Assembly (NCBI GenBank): GCA_030538425.1 | Contig: JAUNTZ010000010.1 | Coordinates: 1-64,000 of the forward strand | Source of the DNA: Paracoccus sp. (in: a-proteobacteria) | GTDB lineage: Bacteria; Pseudomonadota; Alphaproteobacteria; Rhodobacterales; Rhodobacteraceae | Reading direction: 5' to 3' | DNA length: 64,000 bases | Part shown: piece by piece, positions 9,022 through 19,266 of the stretch | How the letters are laid out: each line of letters starts with the position of its first letter | Numbering within the stretch: position 1 is the first letter of the stretch | Made by a program: the position numbers and the translations under genes | The notes under the pieces: generated by a model | Told to the model about the DNA's origin: nothing | Databases searched by the model: none | What the model saw: the letters and a program-made list of their open reading frames with translations, nothing else

Positions 9022-9236
9022 AAAAGGCGGCCCCCATCGCGAGGCCGCCCGTTGTCTTGCGCGGCCGAGCCTAGAAACTGATCCCGAAGGCCAGACCACC
9101 CAGCAAGTAGATGATCCCGGTGATCAGCACCACGCCCACGATATTCAGCACCAGACCGCCGCGCGCCATCTGCCCGATGGTCACGACGCCGGTGCCGAAC
9201 ACGATGGCATTGGGCGGTGTGCCGACCGGCAGCATG
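9022..9236. repeat. Direct-repeat copy 2 (3' end of the intact SLC13 gene)
   Basis: The parent copy of the tandem duplication described at 8805-9020. It comprises the hairpin, the stop at 9071-9073 and the last 55 or so codons. The breakpoint on the far side falls at AGCATG (9231-9236). Confidence 0.88.
9026..9049 (-). terminator. Terminator of the SLC13 gene
   Basis: The stem GGCGGCC/GGCCGCC with a 10-nt loop lies 22 nt after the stop on the minus strand and is followed by CTTTTG. The diverged copy at 8809-8830 keeps a GC-rich stem followed by CTTTTCC. Confidence 0.7.
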
Positions 9237-10660
9237 AAGGCGCAGGTCGCGGCGAGGGCCGCCGGGATGATCAGCATCATCGCATCGGCATTGATGCCCA
9301 GCGCAACGCCGCCCAGAATCGGGATGAAGGTCGCCGCCGTCGCCGTGTTCGAGGTGACCTCGGTCAAGAACAGGATGATCCCCGTCACCGCCGCCACCAG
9401 CAGAATCGTCGGCAAAGCGCCAAGACCCGTCACCTGCGCGCCGAACCACTGGTCCAGCCCCGAGGCTCCGACCGATCCGGCCAGCGACAACCCGCCGCCG
9501 AACAGCAGCAGAACGCCCCAGGGCAGGCCGTTCTCAGCGTCCTTCCAGTCCAGAACCATGGTCTCGCGGCCCTCACCGGGCAGGATGAACAGCGCCAGAC
9601 CGGCGGCAATCGCAATCGCCGTGTCGTTCATGCCGCCCAAGGGGCCAAGGTTCACGCCGAAACTGGTCAGCAGGCCCGGCACCACCCACAAAAACGCGGC
9701 GCCGCCAAAGACCAGCATCACCATGCGCTCACCCTGGCTGACCGGGCCAAGCTCGGCCACCTGTTCCTCGATCATCTGGCGACCGCCCGGAATCTCAGCC
9801 AGATCAAAGCGATAGAGCCAGCGGGTCATCAGGAACCAAGCAATCAGGATAAAGGCGAAGGCCAGCGGCGTGCCGACCAGCATCCAGCTGAGAAAGCCGA
9901 TCTCGCGGCCCAGCGTGTCCGAGGCATAGCCCGCCACAATCGCGTTCGGCGGACTGCCCAGCAGCGTGCCCAGCCCGCCCATGCTGGCCGACCATGCAAT
10001 CGACAGGATCAGGCAGACGCCGAAAGCCTGAATGTTCTTGTCACGCACCACATCGGTAATCAGCGCGCCCTCGGCCAGCTGATCGCCCACCTCGGCGCCC
10101 TGCGAGCCCTTGGAGCGCTCGACAACCAGCGTCAGCACCGACAAAGCGATGGGCAGCATCATCAGCGTGGTGGCCGTGTTCGACACCCACATCGACAAAA
10201 ACCCGGTCGACAGCATCATGCCAAGCACGATGCGACGCGGCGCGACCCCTACTTTCGACAGCGTTTTCAGCGCGATACGGCGGTGCAGGTTCCATTTCTC
10301 CATCGCAATCGCGATCAGGAAGCCGCCCAGAAACAGGAACACAATCGGGCTGGCATAGGGTGAGGTCGCCTGCCCGACAGTCCGCTCGGTAAAGATCGGG
10401 AACAGGATGATCGGCAAAAGCGAGGTCGCCGACAGCGGTATCGCCTCGGTCATCCACCACACCGCCATCAGCGTGCCGATGGTCGCGACCCAGCGCGCAT
10501 CGGGCGGCAGATCGGCGGAATTGCCCATCAGGATATAGACAAGCGCGGCCAGCAGGGGCCCAAGCGCCCGCAGCCCCCAGATCATCGCCGCCGAACGGCC
10601 GGTCGGAACTGCGTTATCGTCATATTCGCCCTGTTGCGGGGGCGGGGTGGAAACGGACAT
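9071..10660 (-). CDS. SLC13/DASS family anion transporter (Na+/dicarboxylate-type)
   Basis: A 529-aa polytopic membrane protein of the divalent-anion:sodium symporter family. Motifs include VWWMTEAIPLSATSLLPIIL near residue 70, a first re-entrant SNT motif (LSMWVSNTATTLMMLPIA), a second SNT (EVTSNTATAATFIPIL) and the family-typical GTPPNAIVFGTG near the C-terminus. The paired SNT motifs bind Na+ and substrate carboxylate; the likely substrates are C4-dicarboxylates or sulfate. The start at 10660 has a strong ribosome-binding site (GGAGG). The frame is open further upstream without support. It is divergent from pncA across 112 nt. Confidence 0.93.
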   Translation of the reverse strand: MSVSTPPPQQGEYDDNAVPTGRSAAMIWGLRALGPLLAALVYILMGNSADLPPDARWVATIGTLMAVWWMTEAIPLSATSLLPIILFPIFTERTVGQATSPYASPIVFLFLGGFLIAIAMEKWNLHRRIALKTLSKVGVAPRRIVLGMMLSTGFLSMWVSNTATTLMMLPIALSVLTLVVERSKGSQGAEVGDQLAEGALITDVVRDKNIQAFGVCLILSIAWSASMGGLGTLLGSPPNAIVAGYASDTLGREIGFLSWMLVGTPLAFAFILIAWFLMTRWLYRFDLAEIPGGRQMIEEQVAELGPVSQGERMVMLVFGGAAFLWVVPGLLTSFGVNLGPLGGMNDTAIAIAAGLALFILPGEGRETMVLDWKDAENGLPWGVLLLFGGGLSLAGSVGASGLDQWFGAQVTGLGALPTILLVAAVTGIILFLTEVTSNTATAATFIPILGGVALGINADAMMLIIPAALAATCAFMLPVGTPPNAIVFGTGVVTIGQMARGGLVLNIVGVVLITGIIYLLGGLAFGISF

Positions 10661-10772
10661 GATTCCCCTCCTTCCTTCTTTCTGCCCTTTTCGCGCGACA
10701 CGGGTCGTCACACAAGCGTCAGATTGACGCCGCGACACGCCCGCCCTAGTTTTCCTCAAACCGGAGGAGAAG

Positions 10773-11372
10773 ATGAAAACCGCCCTGATCGTTGTCGATT
10801 GCCAGCTTGATTTCTGCCCCGGCGGGCGCCTTGCCGTCGCGGGCGGGGATGAGATCATGGCGCAGGTCAACGCGCTGATGCCCGAGTTTGACGCGGTCGT
10901 GCTGACGCAGGACTGGCACCCGGCGGATCATACCAGCTTTGCCGATAATCATCCGGGCGCTGCGCCCTATTCCACCGTCACGATGGATTACGGCCCGCAA
11001 GTGCTCTGGCCGCGACATTGTGTGATCGGGACCAAAGGCGCGGCGTTTCATCCGGCGCTGAACCCCGATTGCGCGGGAGTGGTCATCCGCAAGGGGTTTC
11101 GGCGGCAGATCGACAGCTATTCGGCCTTTTTTGAAAACGACAAGACCACCGCGACCGGGCTTGCGGGCTATCTGCGCGACCGCCAGATCGGCAGGCTTTG
11201 CTTTGTCGGGCTGGCTTATGATTTCTGCGTCGCATGGTCGGCGATTGATGCGGTGCGGCTGGGCTTTGAGGCAAGCGTGATCCGCTCCGCCACGCGCGCG
11301 ATTGATCTGGACGGCTCAGCCCGCGCGGCCACCGAGGCGATGCGCGAACAAGGGGTAAATGTGCAAGAATGA
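10773..11372 (+). CDS. pncA: Nicotinamidase
   Basis: A 199-aa isochorismatase-fold hydrolase that deamidates nicotinamide to nicotinate in NAD salvage. The catalytic triad is readable as Asp9 (VVDCQLDF), Lys107 (VIRKG) and Cys152 (YDFCV). Metal ligands fall in DWHPADH. An AGGAG ribosome-binding site lies just upstream (CGGAGGAGAAG). The stop overlaps the pncB start (ATGA), which fits direct channelling of nicotinate to the next enzyme. Confidence 0.95.
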   Translation: MKTALIVVDCQLDFCPGGRLAVAGGDEIMAQVNALMPEFDAVVLTQDWHPADHTSFADNHPGAAPYSTVTMDYGPQVLWPRHCVIGTKGAAFHPALNPDCAGVVIRKGFRRQIDSYSAFFENDKTTATGLAGYLRDRQIGRLCFVGLAYDFCVAWSAIDAVRLGFEASVIRSATRAIDLDGSARAATEAMREQGVNVQE

Positions 11373-12676
11373 TGCCAAATGTCGATATTCCGTCGCGCGT
11401 CTGGAACCATCGCTGGAAGATCGACCCGATCGTGCGGTCGCTGCTGGATACTGATTTTTACAAGCTGTTGATGTGCCAGTCAGTGTTCCGCAACCGCCCC
11501 GACACCAATGTCACCTTCCAGCTGATCAACCGCACGACCAAGGTGCGGCTGGCCGATATCGTCGATGAGGGTGAGCTGCGCGAACAGCTTGACCATGTGC
11601 GCGGCCTGTCGCTGCAACGGGGTGAATCGACCTGGCTGCGCGGCAACACCTTCTACGGCAAGCGCCAGATGTTCCGGCCCGATTTCATGGAATGGCTGGA
11701 AAATCTGCGCCTGCCCGCCTATCATCTGGACAAGCGCGACGGCCAGTATGAGCTGACCTTTGAGGGCAAATGGCCCGAGGTCATGCTGTGGGAGATCCCG
11801 GCCCTTGCCATCATCATGGAGCTGCGCTCGCGCGCCGCGCTGCGTGAGATGGGGCGGTTCGAATTGCAGGTTCTGTATGCCCGCGCGATGACCCGGATCT
11901 GGGAGAAAATCTCGGCGCTGCGCGATCTGCCCGACCTGAAAATCGCCGATTTCGGCACAAGGCGGCGACATTCCTATCTGTGGCAGGACTGGTGCGTTCA
12001 GGCCATGGGTGAGGGTCTGGGCCAAAATGGCGCCTTCATCGGCACCTCGAACTGTCTGATTGCCATGCGCCGCGATGTTGAGGCGATTGGCACCAACGCC
12101 CATGAATTGCCGATGGTATATGCTGCGCTGGCCCGCGACGATGCGGAATTGCGTCAGGCGCCCTATCGCGTTCTGGCCGACTGGCATGAGGAACATGACG
12201 GCAATCTGCGCATCATCCTGCCCGACACTTACGGCACGGCGGGCTTTCTGGAACATGCACCGGACTGGCTGGCGGGCTGGACCGGCATGCGCATCGATTC
12301 AGGCGATCCTGCGGCGGGGGCTGAGCTGGCGATCCGTTGGTGGCAGGAACGCGGCGAAGACCCGCGCCAGAAACTGGTGATCTTCTCGGACGGGCTGGAC
12401 GTGGCCAAGATCCGTGAGCTTTACGAGCAGTTCCGGGGCCGGGTGAAGGTCAGCTTTGGCTGGGGGACGCTGCTCACCAATGATTTCCGGGGTCTGGTGC
12501 CGCATGACGCGCTTGCGCCGCTGTCGCTTGTCTGCAAGGCGGTCAGCGCGGACGGCCAGCCCACGGTCAAGCTGTCCGACAACCCCGCCAAGGCGATGGG
12601 CCCCGCGGATGAGGTCGAGCGTTACAAGCGCGTCTTTGCCATCGGCGAACAGACCCGCCACGAAGTCTTCGTCTAA
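11369..12676 (+). CDS. pncB: Nicotinate phosphoribosyltransferase
   Basis: A 435-aa enzyme that makes nicotinate mononucleotide from nicotinate and PRPP. It has the family start [16 protein letters not shown], the NRTTKVRLA region, the [20 protein letters not shown] segment and the phosphate-binding region [12 protein letters not shown], ending [14 protein letters not shown]. It is the second gene of a pncA-pncB unit coupled by a 4-nt overlap. Its stop shares four bases (CTAA) with the stop of the convergent phosphate transporter gene. Confidence 0.95.
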   Translation: MMPNVDIPSRVWNHRWKIDPIVRSLLDTDFYKLLMCQSVFRNRPDTNVTFQLINRTTKVRLADIVDEGELREQLDHVRGLSLQRGESTWLRGNTFYGKRQMFRPDFMEWLENLRLPAYHLDKRDGQYELTFEGKWPEVMLWEIPALAIIMELRSRAALREMGRFELQVLYARAMTRIWEKISALRDLPDLKIADFGTRRRHSYLWQDWCVQAMGEGLGQNGAFIGTSNCLIAMRRDVEAIGTNAHELPMVYAALARDDAELRQAPYRVLADWHEEHDGNLRIILPDTYGTAGFLEHAPDWLAGWTGMRIDSGDPAAGAELAIRWWQERGEDPRQKLVIFSDGLDVAKIRELYEQFRGRVKVSFGWGTLLTNDFRGLVPHDALAPLSLVCKAVSADGQPTVKLSDNPAKAMGPADEVERYKRVFAIGEQTRHEVFV

Positions 12677-14112
12677 AACAGGCTCAGCATCAGCCAGCAC
12701 AGCGCGGAGAGAACCGCCGCGCAAGGCAGCGTGATGATCCAGGCCAGCAAAATCGCCCGCACATGCGAGCGGCGGACCAGAACCCGCAGGTGAAGTTCCT
12801 CGGCGGGCAGGCTCTCGCGGCGCTTGCGGCGCAGGCTGTCCTCGGCCTCGCGGTAAAAGCCGATGCCGAACACGCCCGCCACCGCGCAATGCGTGGTTGA
12901 GACCGGCAGGCCCAGCGCCGAACAGCCGATCACCGTCGCCGCCGCCGCCAGCACCGCGACAAAGGCCCGCGCCGCGTTCAGCCTTGTGATGTCGCTGCCG
13001 ACCATGTGAACCACGCGCCGCCCATAGAGAAGTGAGCCAAGCGCGATACCGATCCCGCCCACCACCACCAGCCGGAAATCGCCGCGCAGCAGGTCGCCCG
13101 CATCGCCCGCGCCTTGCAGCAGGATCGACAGCGGCCCGACCACATTGCCCAGATCGTTGGCACCATGCGCGAAACCCGACAGAATGGCCGCCATCGCCAG
13201 CGGCACGCTGAGAAAGCGGCGCAGGGTGACGGATTCGGCGGCACCCTCAGCCTTTTCGCGCGCAATCAGGCGGCCACCATGCCAGCGCGCGACCATCCAG
13301 CCGCCAAGCCCGGTCAGCCCGCAAGCCACCCATGCCATGCGCCCGCCAAGGCCCAGGATCAGAAAAACCAGATAAAGCGCAAAGATCAGCGTCGCCAGAC
13401 CGACAGCGGCAGGCAGCCAGAACAGCGCCGCGCGGCGTCGGTCGGGCGCGAAATGCACTCGCCAGCGAAACAGCCCGAACACCGCCGCCGCCAGCCCGGC
13501 TGAGACGACCGGCGCAATCACCCAGCCACTTGCGATCCAGCCCAGCGCATGCCAGTTCACCGCGCCGGGACCAAGCGCAACCAGACCCGCCCCGGCAATC
13601 GCACCGATCACGCTATGCGTGGTTGAGACCGGCGCACGCAGCCAGACCGCCAGATTGACCCAAAGCGCCGCGCCGATCAGCGCGGCCAGCATCACCCGCG
13701 CATGGGCCGCGCCCGGCCCGCTTGGGCCAATGGCCACGACCTGCGTGCCGATGGTATGGGCCACCTGCCCGCCCGCCAGCAGTGCCCCCGCAAGCTGCGC
13801 GCAGGCGACCAGCGCAAGGCCAAGCCCCAGCGGCAAGGCCCCCGCGCCAATCGCGGTTCCGGCCGAGTTGGCCACGTCATTCGCCCCGATATTCAGCGCC
13901 AGATAAGCCGCCACCACGACCCCCGCCAGCACGATGGCACCGCCAAAACTCCCGGCCAGCGTCACATTGACCGCCAGCGCAACCGCGGTCAGAAAGACCA
14001 GCGCCAGCCCCAGCCGATGAAGCGGGCGCAGCGCCTGAAAACCCGCCTGCTCGGCATGGCTCAGACGGCGCAAGTCCTTGTCAAGAACGCGAAACTCGCG
14101 AAAGTCGCCCAT
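12673..14112 (-). CDS. Inorganic phosphate transporter, PiT family
   Basis: A 479-aa membrane protein with the two PiT signature repeats, [20 protein letters not shown] in the N-terminal half and [20 protein letters not shown] in the C-terminal half. Each half also has its own PVSTTH motif. The family co-transports phosphate (or metal-phosphate) with H+ or Na+. A cytoplasmic N-terminal extension of about 35 residues precedes the first membrane segment. The start overlaps the NUDIX gene stop (ATGA), making it the third gene of arfB-nudix-pit. Confidence 0.93.
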   Translation of the reverse strand: MGDFREFRVLDKDLRRLSHAEQAGFQALRPLHRLGLALVFLTAVALAVNVTLAGSFGGAIVLAGVVVAAYLALNIGANDVANSAGTAIGAGALPLGLGLALVACAQLAGALLAGGQVAHTIGTQVVAIGPSGPGAAHARVMLAALIGAALWVNLAVWLRAPVSTTHSVIGAIAGAGLVALGPGAVNWHALGWIASGWVIAPVVSAGLAAAVFGLFRWRVHFAPDRRRAALFWLPAAVGLATLIFALYLVFLILGLGGRMAWVACGLTGLGGWMVARWHGGRLIAREKAEGAAESVTLRRFLSVPLAMAAILSGFAHGANDLGNVVGPLSILLQGAGDAGDLLRGDFRLVVVGGIGIALGSLLYGRRVVHMVGSDITRLNAARAFVAVLAAAATVIGCSALGLPVSTTHCAVAGVFGIGFYREAEDSLRRKRRESLPAEELHLRVLVRRSHVRAILLAWIITLPCAAVLSALCWLMLSLF

Positions 14113-14579
14113 CAGGCGGGACGCGCCCGGACGCCACGGGGGCGCAGGTCGCGCAGGATCTCTTGCAGGCCCGGCTCATCGACCAGATCGGCGGCCTCAA
14201 GGGCGCTGAACCAGCCGCGCCGCCTCTGGTCGCGTTCGGGAAACTCCTCGGCCAGATCATGCACCGCGACGGCAAAGACCTGCACTTCGGTCGGCACCGA
14301 AAAGCCCCGGTCATGGCGCTTGTCATAGTGATAGCTGCCAATCGGGGTCTCATCGAGGCGGCCACGCACGCCCGCCTCTTCCCATGCCTCTTGCATCGCG
14401 GCCTGAGCCAGGCTTCGCCCCGCCATGGGCCAGCCCTTGGGGATGATCCAGCGCCCGGTGCCGCGACTGGTGATCAGCAAAACGCGGCCCCGCTGATCAA
14501 AGCACAGCGCCGCGACCTGCATCGAGTGGGGTTTGCGGCCCAAAAGGCGGCCCAGACGCTCACGGAAACCGCTAGTCAT
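14112..14579 (-). CDS. NUDIX hydrolase, diphosphoinositol-polyphosphate phosphohydrolase-like
   Basis: A 155-aa protein whose NUDIX box is readable as GWPMAGRSLAQAAMQEAWEE (with AGV following). The sequence WIIPKGWP before it is typical of the DIPP/ApaH-like bacterial NUDIX branch. The substrate is probably a nucleoside or inositol polyphosphate, which I cannot fix. It overlaps the arfB stop by 8 nt upstream and the phosphate transporter start by 4 nt downstream, so all three are likely translated from one mRNA. Confidence 0.87.
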   Translation of the reverse strand: MTSGFRERLGRLLGRKPHSMQVAALCFDQRGRVLLITSRGTGRWIIPKGWPMAGRSLAQAAMQEAWEEAGVRGRLDETPIGSYHYDKRHDRGFSVPTEVQVFAVAVHDLAEEFPERDQRRRGWFSALEAADLVDEPGLQEILRDLRPRGVRARPA

Positions 14580-14997
14580 CGGCGGCCTCGACCCGGCCGC
14601 GCAGCGCCTTGACCTGACCGCGAACCGACTTGGCCGCCAGCCTGCGCCGCTGGCTGCCAAGGGTCGGGCGCGTCGCGATGCGCCGCTTCGGCGCGACCGC
14701 CGCCCGCGCGATCAGATCGGCCAGCCGTTCGCGGGCGATATCGCGGTTGCGCGCCTGAGAACGGGTTTCCTGCACCTGAATGATCAGCGCGCCCTCATTC
14801 GTCCAGCGCCGCCCGGCCAGCCGCTGCAAGCGGCGCTTCACCGGCTCCGACAGGTTGGGTGAGCGCGCCGCCTCGAACCGCAATTCAACCGCCGTCGAGA
14901 CCTTGTTCACATTCTGCCCGCCAGGCCCTTGGGCGCGGGTGAATGTCTCGACAAGTTCCCACTCGTCGATCGTGATATGATCGGTTACGCGCAGCAT
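14572..14997 (-). CDS. arfB: Alternative ribosome-rescue factor ArfB (YaeJ-type)
   Basis: A 141-aa peptidyl-tRNA hydrolase that frees ribosomes stalled on mRNAs lacking a stop codon. The catalytic GGQ is at residues 26-28 (QGPGGQNVNKVST), followed by the class I release-factor-like domain. A strongly basic C-terminal tail (RRRLAAKSVRGQVKALRGRV) inserts into the mRNA channel in known members. The start at 14997 is preferred because the upstream extension MCAYLVA is not family-like. It is divergent from the histidine kinase gene. Confidence 0.93.
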   Translation of the reverse strand: MLRVTDHITIDEWELVETFTRAQGPGGQNVNKVSTAVELRFEAARSPNLSEPVKRRLQRLAGRRWTNEGALIIQVQETRSQARNRDIARERLADLIARAAVAPKRRIATRPTLGSQRRRLAAKSVRGQVKALRGRVEAADD

Positions 14998-15134
14998 TGC
15001 GACTAGATAAGCGCACAACCGCGCCGCGAAAAGATCGTAATCAGCGGCCTGAGCCGAAAAATTGGCGCGATTTTGCTTTTTCTTAAGAGTTTTGGCCTAA
15101 AAAAGCCCAAGATGGGCGATTGGGCAGATGCGGG

Positions 15135-16910
15135 ATGGATAAGGGACAGCAGGATATCGCGGTGGTCGCCCGGTTTTTGCGCGATCTGACCAGCTGGGCT
15201 GAGGCGATTCCCGCCGATTTCGACGCCCATGAGGTGGGCATGCCAGTGCAGATCGAACAGCCAGAGCTGCGCCGCTCGGCTGAGAAACTGCGACTGGTGA
15301 TGCGCGACATGCTGAACCAGCGGCACCATCTTCATATGGGCCTGAACGCGCTGCGCGACGGGTTCGCGGTTTTTGACAGCAATCTTGAACTGGTCATGGC
15401 GAACCACGCGTTTCGCAGCTTTTTCTCAGCGGTGCTGTTCACCTCGCGCGGGGTTCCGTTCAACCGCTTCGCCGATATCGCGATTACCGCCGGGCTTGTG
15501 GAACGCGACGGGCGCTCGATCCCCGATTTTCGCGCATGGCTGATGGATCAGGGTGAGAAAAGCCGGACCATCCGCCTGCCCGACGGGCGCCATATCCGCT
15601 TTATGATGCCGCGCAGCGCGGATGGCGGGCTGGCGGTGCTGGCCAGCGATATTTCCCATAATATCAAGCGCGAAAAACAGCTGGAGGAGGCGCGGGCGCG
15701 GGCGCAGGACGCCGCCACCAGCCGCGCCGCCTTTCTGGCCAATATCAGCCATGAGATGCGCACGCCACTTAACGGGATCATCGCGATGGCCGAATTGCTG
15801 GGTGAGGCCGAACTGGCGGCGGAACACCGGCTCTTTGCCGACACGATCCGCCATTCGGCCGAGGCGCTGCTGGCGCTGATCAACAATGTGCTGGATTTCG
15901 CGCAGGGCGACGGGCGGCAGGTCCTGCTTGAGGATCTGCCCTTCGATCTCCCGGATCTGGCCCGTTCGGTGCTGACACTCACCTCGCCTTTGGCCCATGC
16001 GAAGGGGCTTTCGCTGGAACTTGTGATCGATCCTCTGGTCGCGACCCGGCAGGGCGATGGGGCAAGGCTGCGTCAGGTTTTGCTCAATCTGGTCGGCAAT
16101 GCGGTCAAGTTCAGCCATCGCGGCACGATTACCGTCACTTTGGCCGCGGAACCACGCTCGGGCGGGGTGGTGATTCTGGTCTCGGATCAGGGGCCGGGCA
16201 TCGCAGATGATGAGATCGACCATGTGTTCCACGAATTCGCCCGCGCCGGTCAAAGTCAGGCGCAGGCGGTGGCGGGCACCGGCCTTGGCCTTGCGATCAC
16301 CGCGCAGATCGTCGCAGCGATGGGCGGCACGATCTGGGTGGACAGCACCATCGGTCAGGGCAGCGTTTTCGCAATGCATCTGCCAAACATGGTCAGCGCG
16401 ACCGGCCCGCCCACGCACGAGCGGCCCGATCCTGACCAAACCGAGCTTCCACCGCCTGCGGCCCCGGTCAGGCCGCCTGCGCCCTCTGGCGACTGGCTGC
16501 ATATCCTTGCCGCAGACGATAACGCGACCAACCGGCTTGTGCTGCAAAAGCTGCTGGCGCATCTGCCGGTCGATCTGACGCTTGTCCAGAACGGGGCCGA
16601 GGCCGTGGCCGAATGGCAGGCATCACATCCGCAGATGATCCTGATGGACATCTCAATGCCGGTCATGGGCGGGATCGAGGCCGCAAGGATGATCCGCGAA
16701 GCCGAAGCGGCGGGCGATCTTGCGCGGGTGCCGATCATCGCGCTGACCGCCTTTGCCGATGCCCGCACGCATGAGGATATCAACGGCGCCGATATCTGCG
16801 CGATCCTGCCCAAGCCGGTGAGCCGCGCCACCCTGACCGCCGCGATCTGCCGCCATATTCACGGCGCGGCGGATCTCTTGGCGCAACCCGCCGCAGGGGC
16901 TGCGCTATGA
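15135..16910 (+). CDS. Hybrid sensor histidine kinase/response regulator, soluble, PAS-like
   Basis: A 591-aa signalling protein without membrane segments. Order: a PAS-like sensor (about 65-175), a short coiled coil, HisKA with phospho-acceptor His206 (NISHEMRTPLNGI), HATPase_c with N-box LLNLVGNAVKF and G-box DQGPGIADDE, a Pro-rich linker, and a C-terminal receiver with phospho-acceptor Asp505 (ILMDISMPVMGG) and Lys in LPKPVS. Such architecture feeds a phosphorelay through a separate Hpt protein. The ATG at 15135 is taken as the start; an in-frame TTG at 15120 is possible. It stands alone, without a neighbouring regulator. Confidence 0.9.
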   Translation: MDKGQQDIAVVARFLRDLTSWAEAIPADFDAHEVGMPVQIEQPELRRSAEKLRLVMRDMLNQRHHLHMGLNALRDGFAVFDSNLELVMANHAFRSFFSAVLFTSRGVPFNRFADIAITAGLVERDGRSIPDFRAWLMDQGEKSRTIRLPDGRHIRFMMPRSADGGLAVLASDISHNIKREKQLEEARARAQDAATSRAAFLANISHEMRTPLNGIIAMAELLGEAELAAEHRLFADTIRHSAEALLALINNVLDFAQGDGRQVLLEDLPFDLPDLARSVLTLTSPLAHAKGLSLELVIDPLVATRQGDGARLRQVLLNLVGNAVKFSHRGTITVTLAAEPRSGGVVILVSDQGPGIADDEIDHVFHEFARAGQSQAQAVAGTGLGLAITAQIVAAMGGTIWVDSTIGQGSVFAMHLPNMVSATGPPTHERPDPDQTELPPPAAPVRPPAPSGDWLHILAADDNATNRLVLQKLLAHLPVDLTLVQNGAEAVAEWQASHPQMILMDISMPVMGGIEAARMIREAEAAGDLARVPIIALTAFADARTHEDINGADICAILPKPVSRATLTAAICRHIHGAADLLAQPAAGAAL

Positions 16911-17026
16911 CTGCCGCACCGTCAAGCGCGGCTGGCCCCGGGGCGGGGCAGATACGACTGGACAGGCCAGAGGCGCTTGGCCATGATCTGCGCCAAAGGC
17001 CCGCCGCGCGGGCGACGGGAGGTCGA

Positions 17027-18388
17027 ATGAATCGCAAGCGGATCTGGGGATGGTGGTTTTTCGACTGGGCCAGCCAGCCTTATCACACGCTTTTGCTGAC
17101 CTTTATCTTTTCGATCTATTTTGCTGAAACCGCGCAGCGGCATTTTATCGCGCTTGGGCTGGATGCGGCGCAGGCGGGGGCGCGGGCGCAATCGCTTTGG
17201 GGCTACGGGCTGGCCGCTTCAGGCATCATCATCGCCTGTCTTGCCCCGATTCTGGGCGCGATTGCCGACACTTCGGGGCGGCGAATGCCATGGATCTGGC
17301 TGTTTTCGGCCTTTTATGTCGTGGGCGCAGCCGGGCTGTGGTTCCTGATGCCGACGCAGCCCGCGCTGATCAACGCATTGATTTTCTTTGCCATCGGCCT
17401 GATCGGGGTTGAGTTCGCGACGATCTTCACCAACGCCCTTCTGCCCGGCCTTGGCCCAAGGGACGAAATCGGCCACCTGTCCGGCTTCGGCTATGCGTTC
17501 GGCTATGCTGGCGGCGTGCTGTCGCTGGCCGTGATGCTGCTGCTCTTTGCGGAAACACCGAACGGGCGCACCATGCTGGTGGGGCTAGAGCCGGGTTTCG
17601 GCCTTCTGGACGCCAGCACGCGCGAGGGGACGCGCTTTGTCGGGCCGTTCACCGCGATCTGGTATGTGGTCTTTATGATCCCGTTCTTCCTCTGGGTGCG
17701 TGAGCCGCGCGGGACCGCGCGCCGCGTCGATATCGGCGGCGCGATGCGCGATTTATGGCGCCTGATCAAAAGCCTGCGCCATCGCCGCAGTCTTGGCGCA
17801 TGGCTGCTGTCCTCGATGTTTTCACGCGATGCGCTGAACGCGCTTTATGGCTTTGGCGGCGTCTATGCGGGCACGGTGCTGGGCTGGCCGGTCTTTCTGG
17901 CGGGCGTGTTCGGCGTGGTCTCGGCGATCTCGGCGGCGGTGCTGAGCTGGCTTGGCGGGCTGGCCGACCGCCGCTACGGGCCGAAACCCGTGATCATCTT
18001 CACGATCTGCGTGCTGATGTTCGTCTGCACGATCATCGTCGGCATGAGCCGGACCCAGTTCTTCGGCATCCCGCTTGAGCCAGGCTCACGCCTGCCCGAT
18101 GCGATGTTCTTTGTCTGCGGCGCGCTGATCGGGGGCGCGGGCGGCGCGATGCAGGCGGCCTCGCGCACGATGATGGTGCGCCACACGACCGAGGAACGCG
18201 CGACCGAGGGCTTCGGGCTTTACGCGCTGTCGGGCAAGGCGACGGCCTTTCTGGCCCCCGCGCTGATCGCCACGACCACGCAGATCACCGGCAACCAACG
18301 CTTGGGCATCGCGCCGCTGATCGTGATCTTTATCTTGGCGCTTTTGCTGCTACACTGGGTCAACTCCGAAGGGGATACAGAGCAGTGA
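17027..18388 (+). CDS. MFS transporter, UMF1/Atg22-like
   Basis: A 453-aa, 12-segment transporter of the UMF1 branch. It is recognised by the start RIWGWWFFDWASQPYHTLLL and by the SGRRMPWIW and GGAGGAMQAASRTMMV motifs. The substrate of bacterial UMF1 proteins is unknown; the eukaryotic relative Atg22 effluxes amino acids from the vacuole. I chose 17027 because a GGGAGG site sits 5 nt upstream and family members begin here. The frame also runs back to an ATG at 16907 that overlaps the kinase stop. It overlaps mepA as GTGA. Confidence 0.88.
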   Translation: MNRKRIWGWWFFDWASQPYHTLLLTFIFSIYFAETAQRHFIALGLDAAQAGARAQSLWGYGLAASGIIIACLAPILGAIADTSGRRMPWIWLFSAFYVVGAAGLWFLMPTQPALINALIFFAIGLIGVEFATIFTNALLPGLGPRDEIGHLSGFGYAFGYAGGVLSLAVMLLLFAETPNGRTMLVGLEPGFGLLDASTREGTRFVGPFTAIWYVVFMIPFFLWVREPRGTARRVDIGGAMRDLWRLIKSLRHRRSLGAWLLSSMFSRDALNALYGFGGVYAGTVLGWPVFLAGVFGVVSAISAAVLSWLGGLADRRYGPKPVIIFTICVLMFVCTIIVGMSRTQFFGIPLEPGSRLPDAMFFVCGALIGGAGGAMQAASRTMMVRHTTEERATEGFGLYALSGKATAFLAPALIATTTQITGNQRLGIAPLIVIFILALLLLHWVNSEGDTEQ

Positions 18389-19266
18389 TCCAGAAAACCC
18401 TGTTGGCGGCGATTGCCGCGCTGAGCCTTGGCGGCGCCGATATGGCCGCCGCGAACCAGTTGGCCAACCAAGTCTTTGGCAATGTCCCCGGCCCGACCGC
18501 GGGCACGCCCGCCGTGATCGGCGGCGCCTCGCGCGGCTGTGTTTCTGGCGCGGTCGCGCTCCCTGAAACCGGGCCCACATGGCAGGCCATGCGGCTGTCG
18601 CGCAACCGCAACTGGGCGCATCCTGATACGGTGAATTTCCTGATGGGTCTGTCGCAGGCGGCCACGCAGGCAGGTTGGCGGGGCCTTTATATCGGGGATC
18701 TCAGCCAGCCGCGCGGCGGGCCAATGACTTCGGGCCATGCCAGCCATCAATCGGGGCTGGACGCCGATATCTGGATGCTGCCGCCCTCTAGCCTGACACT
18801 TTCTCGGCAACAGCGAGAGAATATTTCCTCGGTCTCGGTGGTCAATCAGGCGGGAACGGGCTTAAGCGGGAACTGGAATGCGGGCCATGCCGCGATTATC
18901 CGCGCTGCGGCACAAGACCCACGTGTCGATCGGATTTTCCTTGACCCGGTGATCAAGGTCGAGATGTGCCGGATGCATGGCAATCAGGGCGACTGGCTGC
19001 AAAAGCTGCGCCCGCTGAACGGGCATGATTATCATATGCATGTCCGCCTGCGCTGCCCGCAGGGCGACCGAACCTGTGAGCCTCAGACGCCCGGGGTTGC
19101 CGCGCTGTCGGGCAATGACAATGGCTGCGCAGAGGCCGCGCAATGGGTGCAGAACCGCATCACCCCGCCGCCGGCGCCGCCGCCGGACCCGAATTACCGC
19201 CACCCGCGCAGCTTCACGATGGCCGAGATGCCGCAGCAATGTCAGGTCGTCGGCACCGCGCGCTGA
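18385..19266 (+). CDS. mepA: Penicillin-insensitive murein endopeptidase MepA
   Basis: A 293-aa periplasmic LAS-family metallopeptidase with an N-terminal signal peptide (LLAAIAALSLGGADMAAA). It cleaves D-Ala-meso-DAP cross-links in peptidoglycan. Zinc-site motifs are visible: SGHASHQSGLDADIWM (His and Asp ligands) and DYHMHVRLRCP (third His). The start is GTG overlapping the transporter stop (GTGA). The C-terminus is Pro-rich (PPPAPPPDPNY) and overlaps the next gene start by 28 nt. Confidence 0.94.
   Translation: MIQKTLLAAIAALSLGGADMAAANQLANQVFGNVPGPTAGTPAVIGGASRGCVSGAVALPETGPTWQAMRLSRNRNWAHPDTVNFLMGLSQAATQAGWRGLYIGDLSQPRGGPMTSGHASHQSGLDADIWMLPPSSLTLSRQQRENISSVSVVNQAGTGLSGNWNAGHAAIIRAAAQDPRVDRIFLDPVIKVEMCRMHGNQGDWLQKLRPLNGHDYHMHVRLRCPQGDRTCEPQTPGVAALSGNDNGCAEAAQWVQNRITPPPAPPPDPNYRHPRSFTMAEMPQQCQVVGTAR

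Noticed and set aside
8778..9449. A 223-codon minus-strand frame over the SLC13 3' region
   Set aside because: It is a shadow frame of the transporter that runs into the duplicated fragment; only that fragment part has real homology and it is a pseudogene.
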